From CAYSRM01 sp964543205 (GTDB lineage: Bacteria; Verrucomicrobiota; Kiritimatiellia; UBA8416; CAYSRM01), in the NCBI GenBank assembly GCA_964543205.1, contig CAZIXB010000095.1, forward strand, positions 1 to 6,250: a DNA stretch of 6,250 bases. The letters are read 5' to 3'. Numbering within the stretch: the first letter of the stretch is position 1; each line of letters begins with the position of its first letter. A model generated the notes under the pieces. It ran no database searches. It was not told the origin of the DNA and worked only from the letters and a program-made list of their open reading frames with translations. This document shows, piece by piece, positions 1 through 6,250 of this stretch. A program made the translations under genes and the position numbers.

Positions 1-2971
1 ACCATGGATCGAAATGGATTACCATATCAGCGCCGGTAAGGTTAAGGCCTGTGCCGCCTGCTTTAAGGCTTATCAAAAACACAGGTATATTTCTTTGGGT
101 ATTGAACTTGTGCACGACCTTCATGCGGTCTTTCGTGGATCCGTCCAGGTAACAGTACTCGTGTCCTTCTGCTTCCAGCATAGTCCGGAGGATCTGGAGC
201 ATTGATACGAACTGACTGAACACAAGGGCCCGGTGTCCGCTGTCGACAGCCTCGTTGAGCAGTTCAAGAAAGAGTTCTGTTTTTGCCGAAGGTTCGCGGG
301 GTTCTAAGCCTGGCAGCTTAAGAAGGTCAAGATGGCAGCATGTCTGCCGCAGCCGCATAAGCAGGGTCAGGATTTCCATCCGTGATTTATTGAATCCCCG
401 GAGGGAGACCATGTCGGTGATTTTCTTTTTATATTGTGCTAGAAGCGTTTTGTAAACCTGCTGTTGATCCCTTGTCAAATGGCACATTGACACTCTTTGA
501 ATCTTTGGCGGCAGATCCCGGGCAACATCCTTCTTCAGACGTCGAAGCATGAAGGGACGGAGCTTTCTTTTCAGTTTGAGTTGGGCCATGGCTGCGTCGG
601 GCCCGCCTCGAGCGATGGGAAGTTCGTAGGATAAATGGAATTTGTCATGGTTGCCAAGGTAGCCGGGCATAAGGAAGTCCATGATTGACCACAGATCCGA
701 TACGCTGTTTTCAACCGGAGTGCCCGTAAGGACAAGACGGTGGTCTGCTTTAAGCATCTTTGCGGATTTGGCGTTTTGTGTTGACCTGTTCTTGATGTGC
801 TGCGCCTCGTCAAGGACCACCACAGAGAAATGATACTTGAGATATTCCTCAATGTCTCTGCGCAACAGCGCATATGAAGTAAGGGCCAGGTTGAATGTTT
901 TGATGTTTCTCAATTGCGACGACCGGTCCGGCCCTGTCATGGCGCAGACATTTATTTGTGGAGTGAATTTTTCTGCTTCTTCGGCCCAGTTATCCACTAT
1001 GCTGCTAGGGCATACGATCAACGCCGGCTTGTTGCCGTTGTCCGGATGTGCCGTTATTAGTTGAAGCCATGCAAGCGTCTGGGGGGTTTTGCCAAGACCC
1101 ATTTCATCGGCCAGTATGCCAGAGAAGCCGCTTTTCTGAAGAAAATGCAGCCAGTTGACTCCTTCTTTCTGGTATGGTCTGAGGATTCGGGACAATGTTG
1201 GATCCAGTGTGACCGGTTCAATTTTCAGTTTGCGGTTGTGCCGGGCCGCGCGCATGCGCCATTCTTTTGTGTCTTCGATGTCTATGCCGTCAAGAGCGTC
1301 CAGAGAAGCTTTAACAAAGGCTGCCTGAGTGCTGGGGAGCGAGAAGTGGCCTGACTGATCGCTGTCCCTGGATGCGCAGTCGGTAAAGATTTCCCGCAGC
1401 GAACTTACTGCTTCATCGTCTATAAATACCGTAGAGCGTCCTTTGTTTATGTATGAATCTCCTTTAAGTAGCGCCTGCTGAATTTCCTGTTGAGAGATGC
1501 TTGAGCCAGTCTGATCTTCAAAGTCAAAAGCAACGTCAAACCAATTGCTGTCGGGGGCGCTGTTGATGTGGACGACAGGGGTGGCAAAATGCGCGTCTTC
1601 CATAAGCTGGCTGACTCTTCCTTCCATTGCGATTTTCCATCCTCTGCGTCTTAATCTTGGAATTGATCCGGCGAGAAAATTCAACACTTCACGATGGCCG
1701 ACAATGCTTTCGAGGCGGTCGCCGAAACAGCCGTTAAATCCGGCTTGGGAGGCAATCGCCAGCGCTTCCTTTTCGGCTGCCGTATTTCTGATCCGATATG
1801 CCATTACATCTTCCGGATCGGGAATGCCGAAATCTCCGGAAGCATCCGGCTTTGCGGCAAACACAGAAATGCCGCCGTAAACAGCCTTTAGCTGGGCGGA
1901 TACTGATGCCGGGCTCCCTTGAACGGCTAGTTCAAATCCGGGTTTTGCGGGTTCGAAAGTAAAAAGGTCGACCGACAAATCCGATTCGATGCGGGCATAA
2001 TTGCGGAGAAGAGGCAATTCGCGTTTCAGAAAACGGTATACCGATTCCCTGGGAATGGTGATCGGAGCCGCATAGATTCCGTGGTATGGCGCGGGGAGAA
2101 GGTTGTCGAGAGGCCACACGTGCGCGGAAGAGTAGATCCATCCCTTTTTTCCCGCTATCAGATACACGGGCGATTCTTTGTCTCCGCAAAAAGGCGTTTC
2201 CGTGTGCGCCCAGACGCATATCTCTCCGTTTCCTTCGTTCATAGCCATTCTAAAGTGCGTTGCTAAAGGTGTGCTATTTATGGAAAGACGGCCTGAATCC
2301 GGCAGCATGGCGCCTTTTCCTTGAAGCAATTCAAGAATATTTATGAAATCCGTCCGGTTGAGCGTCAGTCGGCTTCGAGCCGGGCCTTCTGAAATATCTT
2401 CCAGCACGTAAAGCAGAGCTTCGTCTTTTTTGTTTAGGGAGACCGCGAGATTGCGCGGCACATCATCGAGCCCCAGGCCTTTTCCTCTATAATAAAGCTC
2501 GCAGTTTACAGGAACGGCATTTTTCATAAAACCGTCGATCCAGTTGCCGTCTAACTTCAGTTCTAACCGGGCCGGCATGGAACCTGCCGCGCCTGAGGGG
2601 ACACGCTTTATGTACAGAGAGTCATCAATTGCAGCCAGGCGCCTTGCCCTTCTCATTTCGGCTAGAACCCTGTTGTTGCGGTCAGGGTCGGTGTTGCGTC
2701 TTACCATTGTTTCGGCCACGGCGATAGCGTGTGGACAGATGATGCCTCTTTCTTTATTTGCATAACAGGGACATAGGTTTTCCACTGTGCCGTCTTGCAG
2801 AATGCGAAGCCCGGTTTTAAGAGGACGATTATTCCACAGGACAGAACCTTTTATGCAGGAATCATCGAAATCCGCTTCAAGGACCAGACCTTTTTCGACC
2901 ATGACTTCAGCGTCTCGTACAATCTGGGCTCCAGCCCAATCGATTAGCATTTTATGTGTTATGGTTCGCAT
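1..2971 (-). CDS. SWIM-finger SNF2/SWI2-family DNA-dependent ATPase (helicase-like), C-terminus cut by window edge
   Basis: Superfamily 2 ATPase predicted to translocate on double-stranded DNA and remodel protein-DNA complexes in the cytoplasm; its partner is unknown. I translated the frame by hand: 990 codons are open, from ATG at 2971 to the window edge. A SWIM zinc finger, C67-x-C69-x9-C79-x-H81, lies near the N-terminus. The region of about 90-590 is unrecognised, except that the part around W477-F-D-V resembles the bacterial SNF2-associated domain. The helicase lobes follow: LRPYQ at 597 (Q motif), DEMGLGKT 622-629 (Walker A), LIVCPSS 651 (Ia), DEAQ 721-724 (motif II), LTGTP 748-752 (III), LRQTCCH 874-880, LVFSQF 916-921 (IV), YLDGST 941-946, and GGTGLNLT 972-979 (V). 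Motif VI and the arginine finger lie beyond the window. An in-frame TAG at 2989-2987 limits the start; ATG 2971 is the first start after it, but no clear Shine-Dalgarno precedes it. The family is certain, the cellular role is not. Confidence 0.96.
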   Translation of the reverse strand, partial: MRTITHKMLIDWAGAQIVRDAEVMVEKGLVLEADFDDSCIKGSVLWNNRPLKTGLRILQDGTVENLCPCYANKERGIICPHAIAVAETMVRRNTDPDRNNRVLAEMRRARRLAAIDDSLYIKRVPSGAAGSMPARLELKLDGNWIDGFMKNAVPVNCELYYRGKGLGLDDVPRNLAVSLNKKDEALLYVLEDISEGPARSRLTLNRTDFINILELLQGKGAMLPDSGRLSINSTPLATHFRMAMNEGNGEICVWAHTETPFCGDKESPVYLIAGKKGWIYSSAHVWPLDNLLPAPYHGIYAAPITIPRESVYRFLKRELPLLRNYARIESDLSVDLFTFEPAKPGFELAVQGSPASVSAQLKAVYGGISVFAAKPDASGDFGIPDPEDVMAYRIRNTAAEKEALAIASQAGFNGCFGDRLESIVGHREVLNFLAGSIPRLRRRGWKIAMEGRVSQLMEDAHFATPVVHINSAPDSNWFDVAFDFEDQTGSSISQQEIQQALLKGDSYINKGRSTVFIDDEAVSSLREIFTDCASRDSDQSGHFSLPSTQAAFVKASLDALDGIDIEDTKEWRMRAARHNRKLKIEPVTLDPTLSRILRPYQKEGVNWLHFLQKSGFSGILADEMGLGKTPQTLAWLQLITAHPDNGNKPALIVCPSSIVDNWAEEAEKFTPQINVCAMTGPDRSSQLRNIKTFNLALTSYALLRRDIEEYLKYHFSVVVLDEAQHIKNRSTQNAKSAKMLKADHRLVLTGTPVENSVSDLWSIMDFLMPGYLGNHDKFHLSYELPIARGGPDAAMAQLKLKRKLRPFMLRRLKKDVARDLPPKIQRVSMCHLTRDQQQVYKTLLAQYKKKITDMVSLRGFNKSRMEILTLLMRLRQTCCHLDLLKLPGLEPREPSAKTELFLELLNEAVDSGHRALVFSQFVSMLQILRTMLEAEGHEYCYLDGSTKDRMKVVHKFNTQRNIPVFLISLKAGGTGLNLTGADMVIHFDPW

Positions 2972-3056
2972 TGTGTGTCGAGTTTTCTATACCTGGATCA
3001 GAACAATTGAGAGTCTTCCGCTGGAATTTAATACATTTTTCTTAGCCCCACGCCAC

Positions 3057-3085
3057 ATTCTAGCTTGCGCGGATACCATTTTCAA
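3057..3085 (-). promoter_or_regulatory. Predicted sigma-70-type promoter for the SNF2 helicase gene
   Basis: On the minus strand the -35 box TTGAAA (3085-3080) is followed by exactly 17 bases and then TAGAAT (3062-3057). Each hexamer matches the consensus at 5 of 6 positions and the spacing is ideal. The predicted transcription start is near 3050, which gives a leader of about 80 nt before the ATG at 2971. It is the best promoter match I found in this spacer. It rests on the sequence match alone. Confidence 0.55.
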
Positions 3086-3093
3086 CCCACAGA

Positions 3094-3112
3094 TTGTGCA
3101 TATGATCCACAA
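3094..3112. repeat. Short dyad TTGTG-N9-CACAA next to the helicase promoter
   Basis: A perfect 5-bp inverted repeat (TTGTG at 3094-3098, CACAA at 3108-3112) with a 9-base centre lies 8 bp upstream of the helicase -35 box, counted in the direction of transcription. The position would suit an operator or activator site. The arms are short enough to occur by chance, and the half-site spacing is one base longer than in a CRP site, so no regulator can be named. Confidence 0.3.
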
Positions 3113-3228
3113 CTGATAATGTTCACATATTGATGCCTGCAAAAGATTGAAGACAATATAGAAAACAGAACGTCTCAAAAGAAGAGAATTTTTATGCATG
3201 GAATGAGCCCTGGTCATAGAACGGCATC

Positions 3229-3257
3229 TTGCGCAATTATGGTGGATGTTTAATAAT
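3229..3257 (+). promoter_or_regulatory. Weak candidate promoter for the epimerase gene
   Basis: TTGCGC (3229-3234), 17 bases, then AATAAT (3252-3257). The -10 box matches at 5 of 6 positions but the -35 box at only 3 of 6. The predicted start is near 3264, about 67 nt before the GTG at 3331. A promoter must lie in this spacer, because the upstream gene is divergent, but this particular match is not strong. Confidence 0.28.
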
Positions 3258-3316
3258 GATTGTTATGGCTTGTAAGGGCCCGGCGTGGCTGGCGCAATGG
3301 GAACTTGCATAAACTG

Positions 3317-3325
3317 TAAGGAGGG
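3317..3325 (+). promoter_or_regulatory. Strong ribosome binding site that fixes a GTG start
   Basis: TAAGGAGGG matches the anti-Shine-Dalgarno complement at 8 of 9 bases and sits 6 nt before GTG 3331 (counted from AGGAGG). The overlapping ATG at 3329 is read ATG-TGA and stops at once, so GTG 3331 is the start. Confidence 0.85.
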
Positions 3326-3330
3326 CGAAT

Positions 3331-4311
3331 GTGAAAATTCTTGTTGTGGGCGGAACCGGGCATATAGGGAGTTATCTCGTTCCAAGACTTTTAAGAAACA
3401 ATTTTGAGGTTTCTGTTGTTTCTCGGAACTGCAAGCCCAGGTACCCTGTTGCAGAAGCCGAATGGGGCCGGGTTGAATGGATTCAGGCTGACCGCCGCGA
3501 GGAAGAAAAGTCTGACGCTTGGCAGAAGCGTATGGAGGCGGTCAAGACGGATGTGGTCATAGACTTGATATGTTTTACTCCCGAACAGAACATGTTGATG
3601 ATGGAAGCGTTTGGAGGGAAGATCAGCCATTTTCTTCATTGCGGAACCTTGTGGGCATATGGTCCCGCATACAGGGTTCCTTACCGAGAGGAATTTTTGC
3701 GCAGGCCGATAACAGAATACGGAAAGCAGAAACGCCGCATAGAAACGGAGCTTTACAATGCATGCTGCGCGTCGGGTTTTCCCTCTACAGTGATTCATCC
3801 GGGCCATATTTCCGGCGCCGGTTGGCTGCCTGTTGACCCCCAGGGATCACTTGCGGGAACAGCGGTTTATGAGAATCTAGGCGCGGGCCGCAAGGTATAT
3901 CTGCCGGACAACGGCCTTGCCACCCTGCATCATGTTCATGCCGACGATGTGGCGCAGCTTTTTGAGCGCGCGGTTCTGCGAAGAAACATTTCGATTGGAG
4001 AGAGCTTCAGCGTTGCGGCTCCTTTTGCAATGACCCTTGTTGAGTGTTGTCGGGAAGTTGCCCGCATATTCGGGCGCAGCCCTCTGATAGAGTTAGCGCC
4101 ATTGAAGGAACTGAAATTGTTTATGGGTGACGCCGCGTACAAGGTTACCAAAACGCATGTTGAACACTCTCCGTGCGCCAGTATAGAAAAAGCCCGCAAG
4201 CTGCTCGACTTTCAACCCCGGTATACAATTCCCCAGATATACAGGGAGTGCGTTGAACACTTGTTGAAATCAGGCAAACTTAAGAATAGCGTTTTTGAAA
4301 ACAATTTGTGA
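3331..4311 (+). CDS. Atypical SDR, NAD(P)-dependent epimerase/dehydratase family protein
   Basis: A 326-residue Rossmann-fold oxidoreductase or epimerase of the extended/atypical SDR group, predicted cytoplasmic, with no signal peptide. The dinucleotide-binding loop is G7-G8-T-G10-H-I-G13 directly after the first strand (KILVVGG). The second strand ends S31-R32-N33, with a basic residue and no terminal Asp/Glu, which favours NADP over NAD (inference). The likely catalytic set is T106 (HCGTLWAYG) with Y130-GKQ-K134, and HVHADDVA (201-208) fits the family's HVDDVA-type segment. The length is normal for the family. The substrate cannot be told from sequence: such proteins act on nucleotide sugars or other small molecules, and some relatives (CSP41-like) bind RNA. 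The GTG start follows a near-consensus ribosome binding site. It stands alone, 216 bp before lemA. Confidence 0.93.
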   Translation: MKILVVGGTGHIGSYLVPRLLRNNFEVSVVSRNCKPRYPVAEAEWGRVEWIQADRREEEKSDAWQKRMEAVKTDVVIDLICFTPEQNMLMMEAFGGKISHFLHCGTLWAYGPAYRVPYREEFLRRPITEYGKQKRRIETELYNACCASGFPSTVIHPGHISGAGWLPVDPQGSLAGTAVYENLGAGRKVYLPDNGLATLHHVHADDVAQLFERAVLRRNISIGESFSVAAPFAMTLVECCREVARIFGRSPLIELAPLKELKLFMGDAAYKVTKTHVEHSPCASIEKARKLLDFQPRYTIPQIYRECVEHLLKSGKLKNSVFENNL

Positions 4312-4421
4312 CGGTGTAGGTCCGGCTCAGTGGAGTATTGCCCTTTCGCGCGGTTCACATGGGATGGCGAACCTTCAGGTGAGCTGTATGGCCGGGAATG
4401 TTGTATGCATACCTATTGTCC

Positions 4422-4449
4422 TTGACGCGAACGATTTGTCTTGTAGCAT
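4422..4449 (+). promoter_or_regulatory. Candidate promoter upstream of lemA
   Basis: TTGACG (4422-4427, 5 of 6 to consensus), 16 bases, then TAGCAT (4444-4449, 4 of 6). The predicted start is near 4456, about 70 nt before the lemA ATG. The 216-bp gap after the epimerase stop and this match suggest that lemA has its own transcript. The spacing is one base short of optimal. Confidence 0.38.
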
Positions 4450-4527
4450 ATGCCCATGGGACACATTGCCGATGTTACAGGCAACGTGTAAATATATTCT
4501 GATTTTAAAATAGGAAGGAGCTCCGTA

Positions 4528-5115
4528 ATGTGGATTGCGATGATTGCGCTTGCTGTGGTGGTATTTTTAATAGCTATTGTTGCCGGTATTTACAACAAGC
4601 TGGTGAGGCTGAGGAACCGGTTCAAAAATGCCTTTGCCCAGATAGATGTTCAACTGAAACGCCGGTATGACCTGATTCCGAACCTGGTGGAGACCGCGAA
4701 AGCTTATATGAAGCATGAGCGCGAGACGCTGGAATCTGTAATCAAGGCGAGGAACCAGGCGGCCGCTGCAAATGACCAGGCGGCCTCCAATCCGGGCGAT
4801 CCGAATGCAATGAAGAACCTGATGGGCGCTGAAGCCGCTCTTGGTGGCGCTTTGGGAAGGTTGCTGGTTACAGTCGAAAGGTATCCGGACCTGAAAGCAA
4901 ATCAGAATATGTCGCAGCTTATGGAGGAGCTTACATCGACTGAAAACAAGGTGGCATTTGCCAGGCAGGCATACAACGACGCTGTTATGACTTATAATAC
5001 AACCAGGGAAAGTTTCCCTACTGTGTTGCTTGCTTCCTCGCTTGGCTTCAAGGAAGCCTCATTGTTTGAAATTACTGAAGAAAAGGAACGCGAAGCTCCC
5101 CAGGTTAGTTTCTAG
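4528..5115 (+). CDS. lemA: LemA family membrane protein
   Basis: A 195-residue LemA protein, a family of membrane-anchored helical-bundle proteins of poorly defined role, often encoded beside M48 proteases. A single N-terminal membrane segment (about residues 3-21, IAMIALAVVVFLIAIVAG) is followed by the family signature NRFKNAFAQIDVQLKRRYD (30-48) and LIPNLVETAKAYMKHE (49-64). An Ala-rich linker spans about 77-90, and the highly conserved VERYPDLKANQN (116-127) and LMEELTSTENKVAFARQAYN (131-150) follow. It ends in the typical PQVSF tail, and the length is normal. The rest is predicted soluble helices; the single anchor leaves the topology unsettled, and a periplasmic or outward-facing domain is usually assumed. 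The ATG follows GGAAGGAG (4513-4520) at 7 nt. The M48 gene lies downstream on the same strand, after an unusually structured 222-bp gap. Confidence 0.97.
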   Translation: MWIAMIALAVVVFLIAIVAGIYNKLVRLRNRFKNAFAQIDVQLKRRYDLIPNLVETAKAYMKHERETLESVIKARNQAAAANDQAASNPGDPNAMKNLMGAEAALGGALGRLLVTVERYPDLKANQNMSQLMEELTSTENKVAFARQAYNDAVMTYNTTRESFPTVLLASSLGFKEASLFEITEEKEREAPQVSF

Positions 5116-5119
5116 CATG

Positions 5120-5154
5120 ATTTATTCATAAACCTGGCGAGTTGATGAATAAAT
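5120..5154 (+). repeat. AT-rich inverted repeat just after lemA
   Basis: A perfect 10-bp inverted repeat, ATTTATTCAT (5120-5129) and ATGAATAAAT (5145-5154), with a 15-nt loop, begins 4 nt after the lemA stop. Its position suits a terminator or an mRNA-stabilising hairpin. The stem has only two G-C pairs and no T-run follows, so it is not a convincing intrinsic terminator. Confidence 0.45.
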
Positions 5155-5161
5155 AGCGCAA

Positions 5162-5177
5162 GCGCAACGTGTTGCGC
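5162..5177 (+). repeat. GC-rich hairpin GCGCAA-CGTG-TTGCGC
   Basis: A perfect 6-bp stem, GCGCAA (5162-5167) and TTGCGC (5172-5177), closes a CGTG tetraloop. It directly follows the AT-rich inverted repeat. A further GCGCAA copy at 5156-5161 could compete for the same right arm. No T-run follows, so it does not look like an intrinsic terminator. Confidence 0.5.
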
Positions 5178-5200
5178 CAGGAATGTGAGGCGAGAGGAAG

Positions 5201-5249
5201 ATCATCCGCAATCCTTATTCAAGACGGGGCCATAAAGCCCCCGGATGAT
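5201..5249 (+). repeat. Nested inverted repeat in the lemA-M48 spacer
   Basis: Outer arms ATCATCCG (5201-5208) and CGGATGAT (5242-5249) form a perfect 8-bp stem. Inside it, GGGGC (5226-5230) and GCCCC (5237-5241) form a 5-bp stem with loop CATAAA. The inner right arm abuts the outer right arm with no gap, while the left side carries a 17-nt bulge (5209-5225). Two coaxially stackable stems are typical of folded RNA, but I match this to no known class. Confidence 0.45.
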
Positions 5250-5276
5250 GTTAGAGAAGAACAAACGGCAGCATGG

Positions 5277-5298
5277 CCGGCATTTACTTTTTTGCCGG
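5277..5298 (+). repeat. Hairpin CCGGCA-N10-TGCCGG before the M48 gene
   Basis: A perfect 6-bp GC-rich stem, CCGGCA (5277-5282) and TGCCGG (5293-5298), with a T-rich 10-nt loop, lies 39 nt before the M48 start codon. The T-run is in the loop, not after the stem, so this is not a standard terminator. It could affect translation of the protease, which has no clear Shine-Dalgarno. Confidence 0.42.
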
Positions 5299-5337
5299 AA
5301 TCGGAGATCCCGGGGTGTCGGGGCGGGCTCAAATACG

Positions 5338-6250
5338 ATGGATTTTTTTGCAAATCAGGATCAGGCAAGGAAGCGAAGTTCGCTGTTGGTTCTTTACTAC
5401 ACGCTTGCAGTGATCTGCATAGTGGGCGCAGTTTATCTAGTGATAAGCGTTGGTATGCAGGTTTTCCTGGAAGAGCGAACCGCAGACGAAGAGTTTAGTG
5501 TGCAGTTGTGGCGTCCAAGGGTTTTGGGATGGGTTGTATCCGGGACTCTGCTGATAGTATGTATGGGAACCGTCTACAAGATATCTCAGTTGTCGCAGGG
5601 GGGCTCTGCGATTGCCTTGCTCCTGGGAGGACGAAAGGTAAGCCGGAGCGCCTCCGATCCCGATGAGAAACGGCTGCTGAATGTAGTTGACGAGATGGCG
5701 ATAGCTTCCGGATCACCTGTTCCCGATGTCTATGTGATGGACCGGGAGCCGGGGATAAATGCTTTCGCCGCGGGATTCACATCTTCTGACGCAATTATAG
5801 CTGTTACAAGTGGCACGATCCATAATCTGAATCGGGATGAGCTGCAAGGAGTTATTGCCCATGAATTCAGCCATATCCTGAATGGCGATATGCGGCTCAA
5901 TCTCCGGTTGACCGGCGTTCTTCACGGAATTCTGCTGATTGGTTTGATCGGTTATTTTCTTTTTCGCACAATCGCATTTACGGGGGGACGCAGATCGAGG
6001 AGAGACGGCAGGGTCACTTTGTTTATGGCTGTTCTCGGGCTGACGCTTATGGCTATAGGTTTTGTCGGAGTATTTTTCGGGAAACTGATCAAGAGCGCCG
6101 TATCGCGCCAGCGTGAGTATCTTGCAGACGCCTCATCTGTACAGTATACGAGGAATCCGGCCGGAATAGCCGGAGCGCTCAAAAAGATAGGCGGATATAC
6201 AAATGGTTCCCGCATAACCAGTTCGCATGCCGAGGAAGCGAGCCATTTCT
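5338..6250 (+). CDS. M48-family membrane zinc metalloprotease (HtpX/Ste24-like), C-terminus cut by window edge
   Basis: An integral inner-membrane peptidase, predicted to cleave membrane or misfolded proteins; 304 codons are visible. The start MDFFANQDQAR matches the usual N-terminus of the LemA-linked M48 group. Membrane segments lie at about 16-41, 62-80, 192-212 and 227-248. The zinc site is H175-EFS-H179, with E176 as catalytic base and E260 of EYLAD as third ligand, D264 completing ExxxD. P138-G-I-N-A-F-A-A-G146 and AEEASHF (298-304) are conserved landmarks. Relatives beside lemA often extend well past this point, so a C-terminal domain is probably missing. It follows lemA on the same strand after 222 bp, which suggests a joint membrane role. 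An in-frame ATG at 5248 would add 30 basic, poorly family-like residues; 5338 is preferred. Only a weak GGGCGGG (5321-5327) precedes it. Confidence 0.96.
   Translation, partial: MDFFANQDQARKRSSLLVLYYTLAVICIVGAVYLVISVGMQVFLEERTADEEFSVQLWRPRVLGWVVSGTLLIVCMGTVYKISQLSQGGSAIALLLGGRKVSRSASDPDEKRLLNVVDEMAIASGSPVPDVYVMDREPGINAFAAGFTSSDAIIAVTSGTIHNLNRDELQGVIAHEFSHILNGDMRLNLRLTGVLHGILLIGLIGYFLFRTIAFTGGRRSRRDGRVTLFMAVLGLTLMAIGFVGVFFGKLIKSAVSRQREYLADASSVQYTRNPAGIAGALKKIGGYTNGSRITSSHAEEASHF

Larger units (their letters stand above)
2972..3330. other. Divergent intergenic region between helicase and epimerase genes
   Basis: About 360 bp separate two divergently transcribed genes. Short frames here show no recognisable protein or convincing ribosome binding site, so I read it as non-coding. 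It contains a good leftward promoter, a short dyad beside it, a weak rightward promoter candidate and a strong ribosome binding site at the right end. The stretch of about 3115-3225 is A/T-rich and purine-rich, and I see nothing specific in it. Confidence 0.7.

Noticed and set aside
571..2765. Several plus- and minus-strand frames of 60-110 codons inside the helicase gene
   Set aside because: They lie in other frames of a continuous, motif-rich 990-codon gene and have no independent support.
3094..3112. CRP/FNR-type binding site
   Set aside because: TGTG and CACA are separated by 9 bases, not the 8 of a CRP site, and the flanking A/T positions do not fit.
2987..3217. 76-codon minus-strand frame in the divergent spacer
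   Set aside because: It covers the predicted helicase promoter and leader, has low-complexity unrecognised sequence, and has no clear ribosome binding site.
3252..3270. Fur-box-like sequence (AATAATGAT followed by TGTTAT)
   Set aside because: One half resembles a Fur half-site, but the second half diverges; in total only about 11 of 19 positions fit.
3391..3807. 138-codon minus-strand frame inside the epimerase gene
   Set aside because: It is antisense to a gene with complete SDR motifs and its product has no family features.
4295..4513. 72-codon plus-strand frame (TTG start) filling the epimerase-lemA spacer
   Set aside because: It starts inside the epimerase gene, has no ribosome binding site and no recognisable protein features. 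A possible internal ATG at 4364 also lacks a good site. A small peptide cannot be fully excluded.
5120..5177. Rho-independent terminator after lemA
   Set aside because: The first stem is AT-rich and the second has no T-run after it, so neither meets the usual form.
5169..5498. 109-codon plus-strand frame across the lemA-M48 spacer
   Set aside because: It overlaps the first 160 bases of the well-supported M48 gene in another frame, begins with GTG inside a hairpin, and its product resembles nothing.

Overview
This is a bacterial window of roughly balanced base composition with four protein genes and no RNA gene, mobile element or CRISPR array that I can see. Two genes run off the ends. The gene set (a SWIM-finger SNF2 helicase, an atypical SDR, LemA and an M48 membrane protease) is chromosomal housekeeping or accessory content of a Gram-negative-like bacterium. 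The residue patterns loosely suggest the PVC superphylum or a related lineage, but that placement is an impression and not something the sequence proves.

Left half, minus strand (2971 down to 1): one uninterrupted reading frame of 990 visible codons encodes an SWI2/SNF2-family ATPase. It has an N-terminal SWIM zinc finger, a long middle region, and both helicase lobes up to just past motif V. The C-terminus with motif VI lies outside the window.

Divergent spacer (2972-3330): about 360 bp separate the helicase from the rightward genes. It holds a good sigma-70-like promoter for the helicase (TTGAAA-N17-TAGAAT), a 5+5 bp dyad just upstream of its -35 box, a weak candidate promoter for the rightward gene, and a near-consensus ribosome binding site at the right edge.

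Right half, plus strand: a 326-residue atypical NAD(P)-binding epimerase/dehydratase-family protein starts at a GTG (3331-4311). After 216 bp, which include a candidate promoter, comes lemA (4528-5115). After a further 222 bp comes the first 304 codons of an M48-family zinc metalloprotease (5338 to the end). LemA and M48 proteases are frequent neighbours in bacteria and are thought to act together at the inner membrane. The epimerase has its own spacer on each side and is probably not functionally tied to that pair.

The least explained part of the window is the lemA-M48 spacer (5116-5337). It contains four separate inverted repeats, including a nested one, in a place where these two genes are often close together. 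It could be a structured leader or intercistronic RNA. I do not match it to any known class. I did not find a clearly new multi-gene system.
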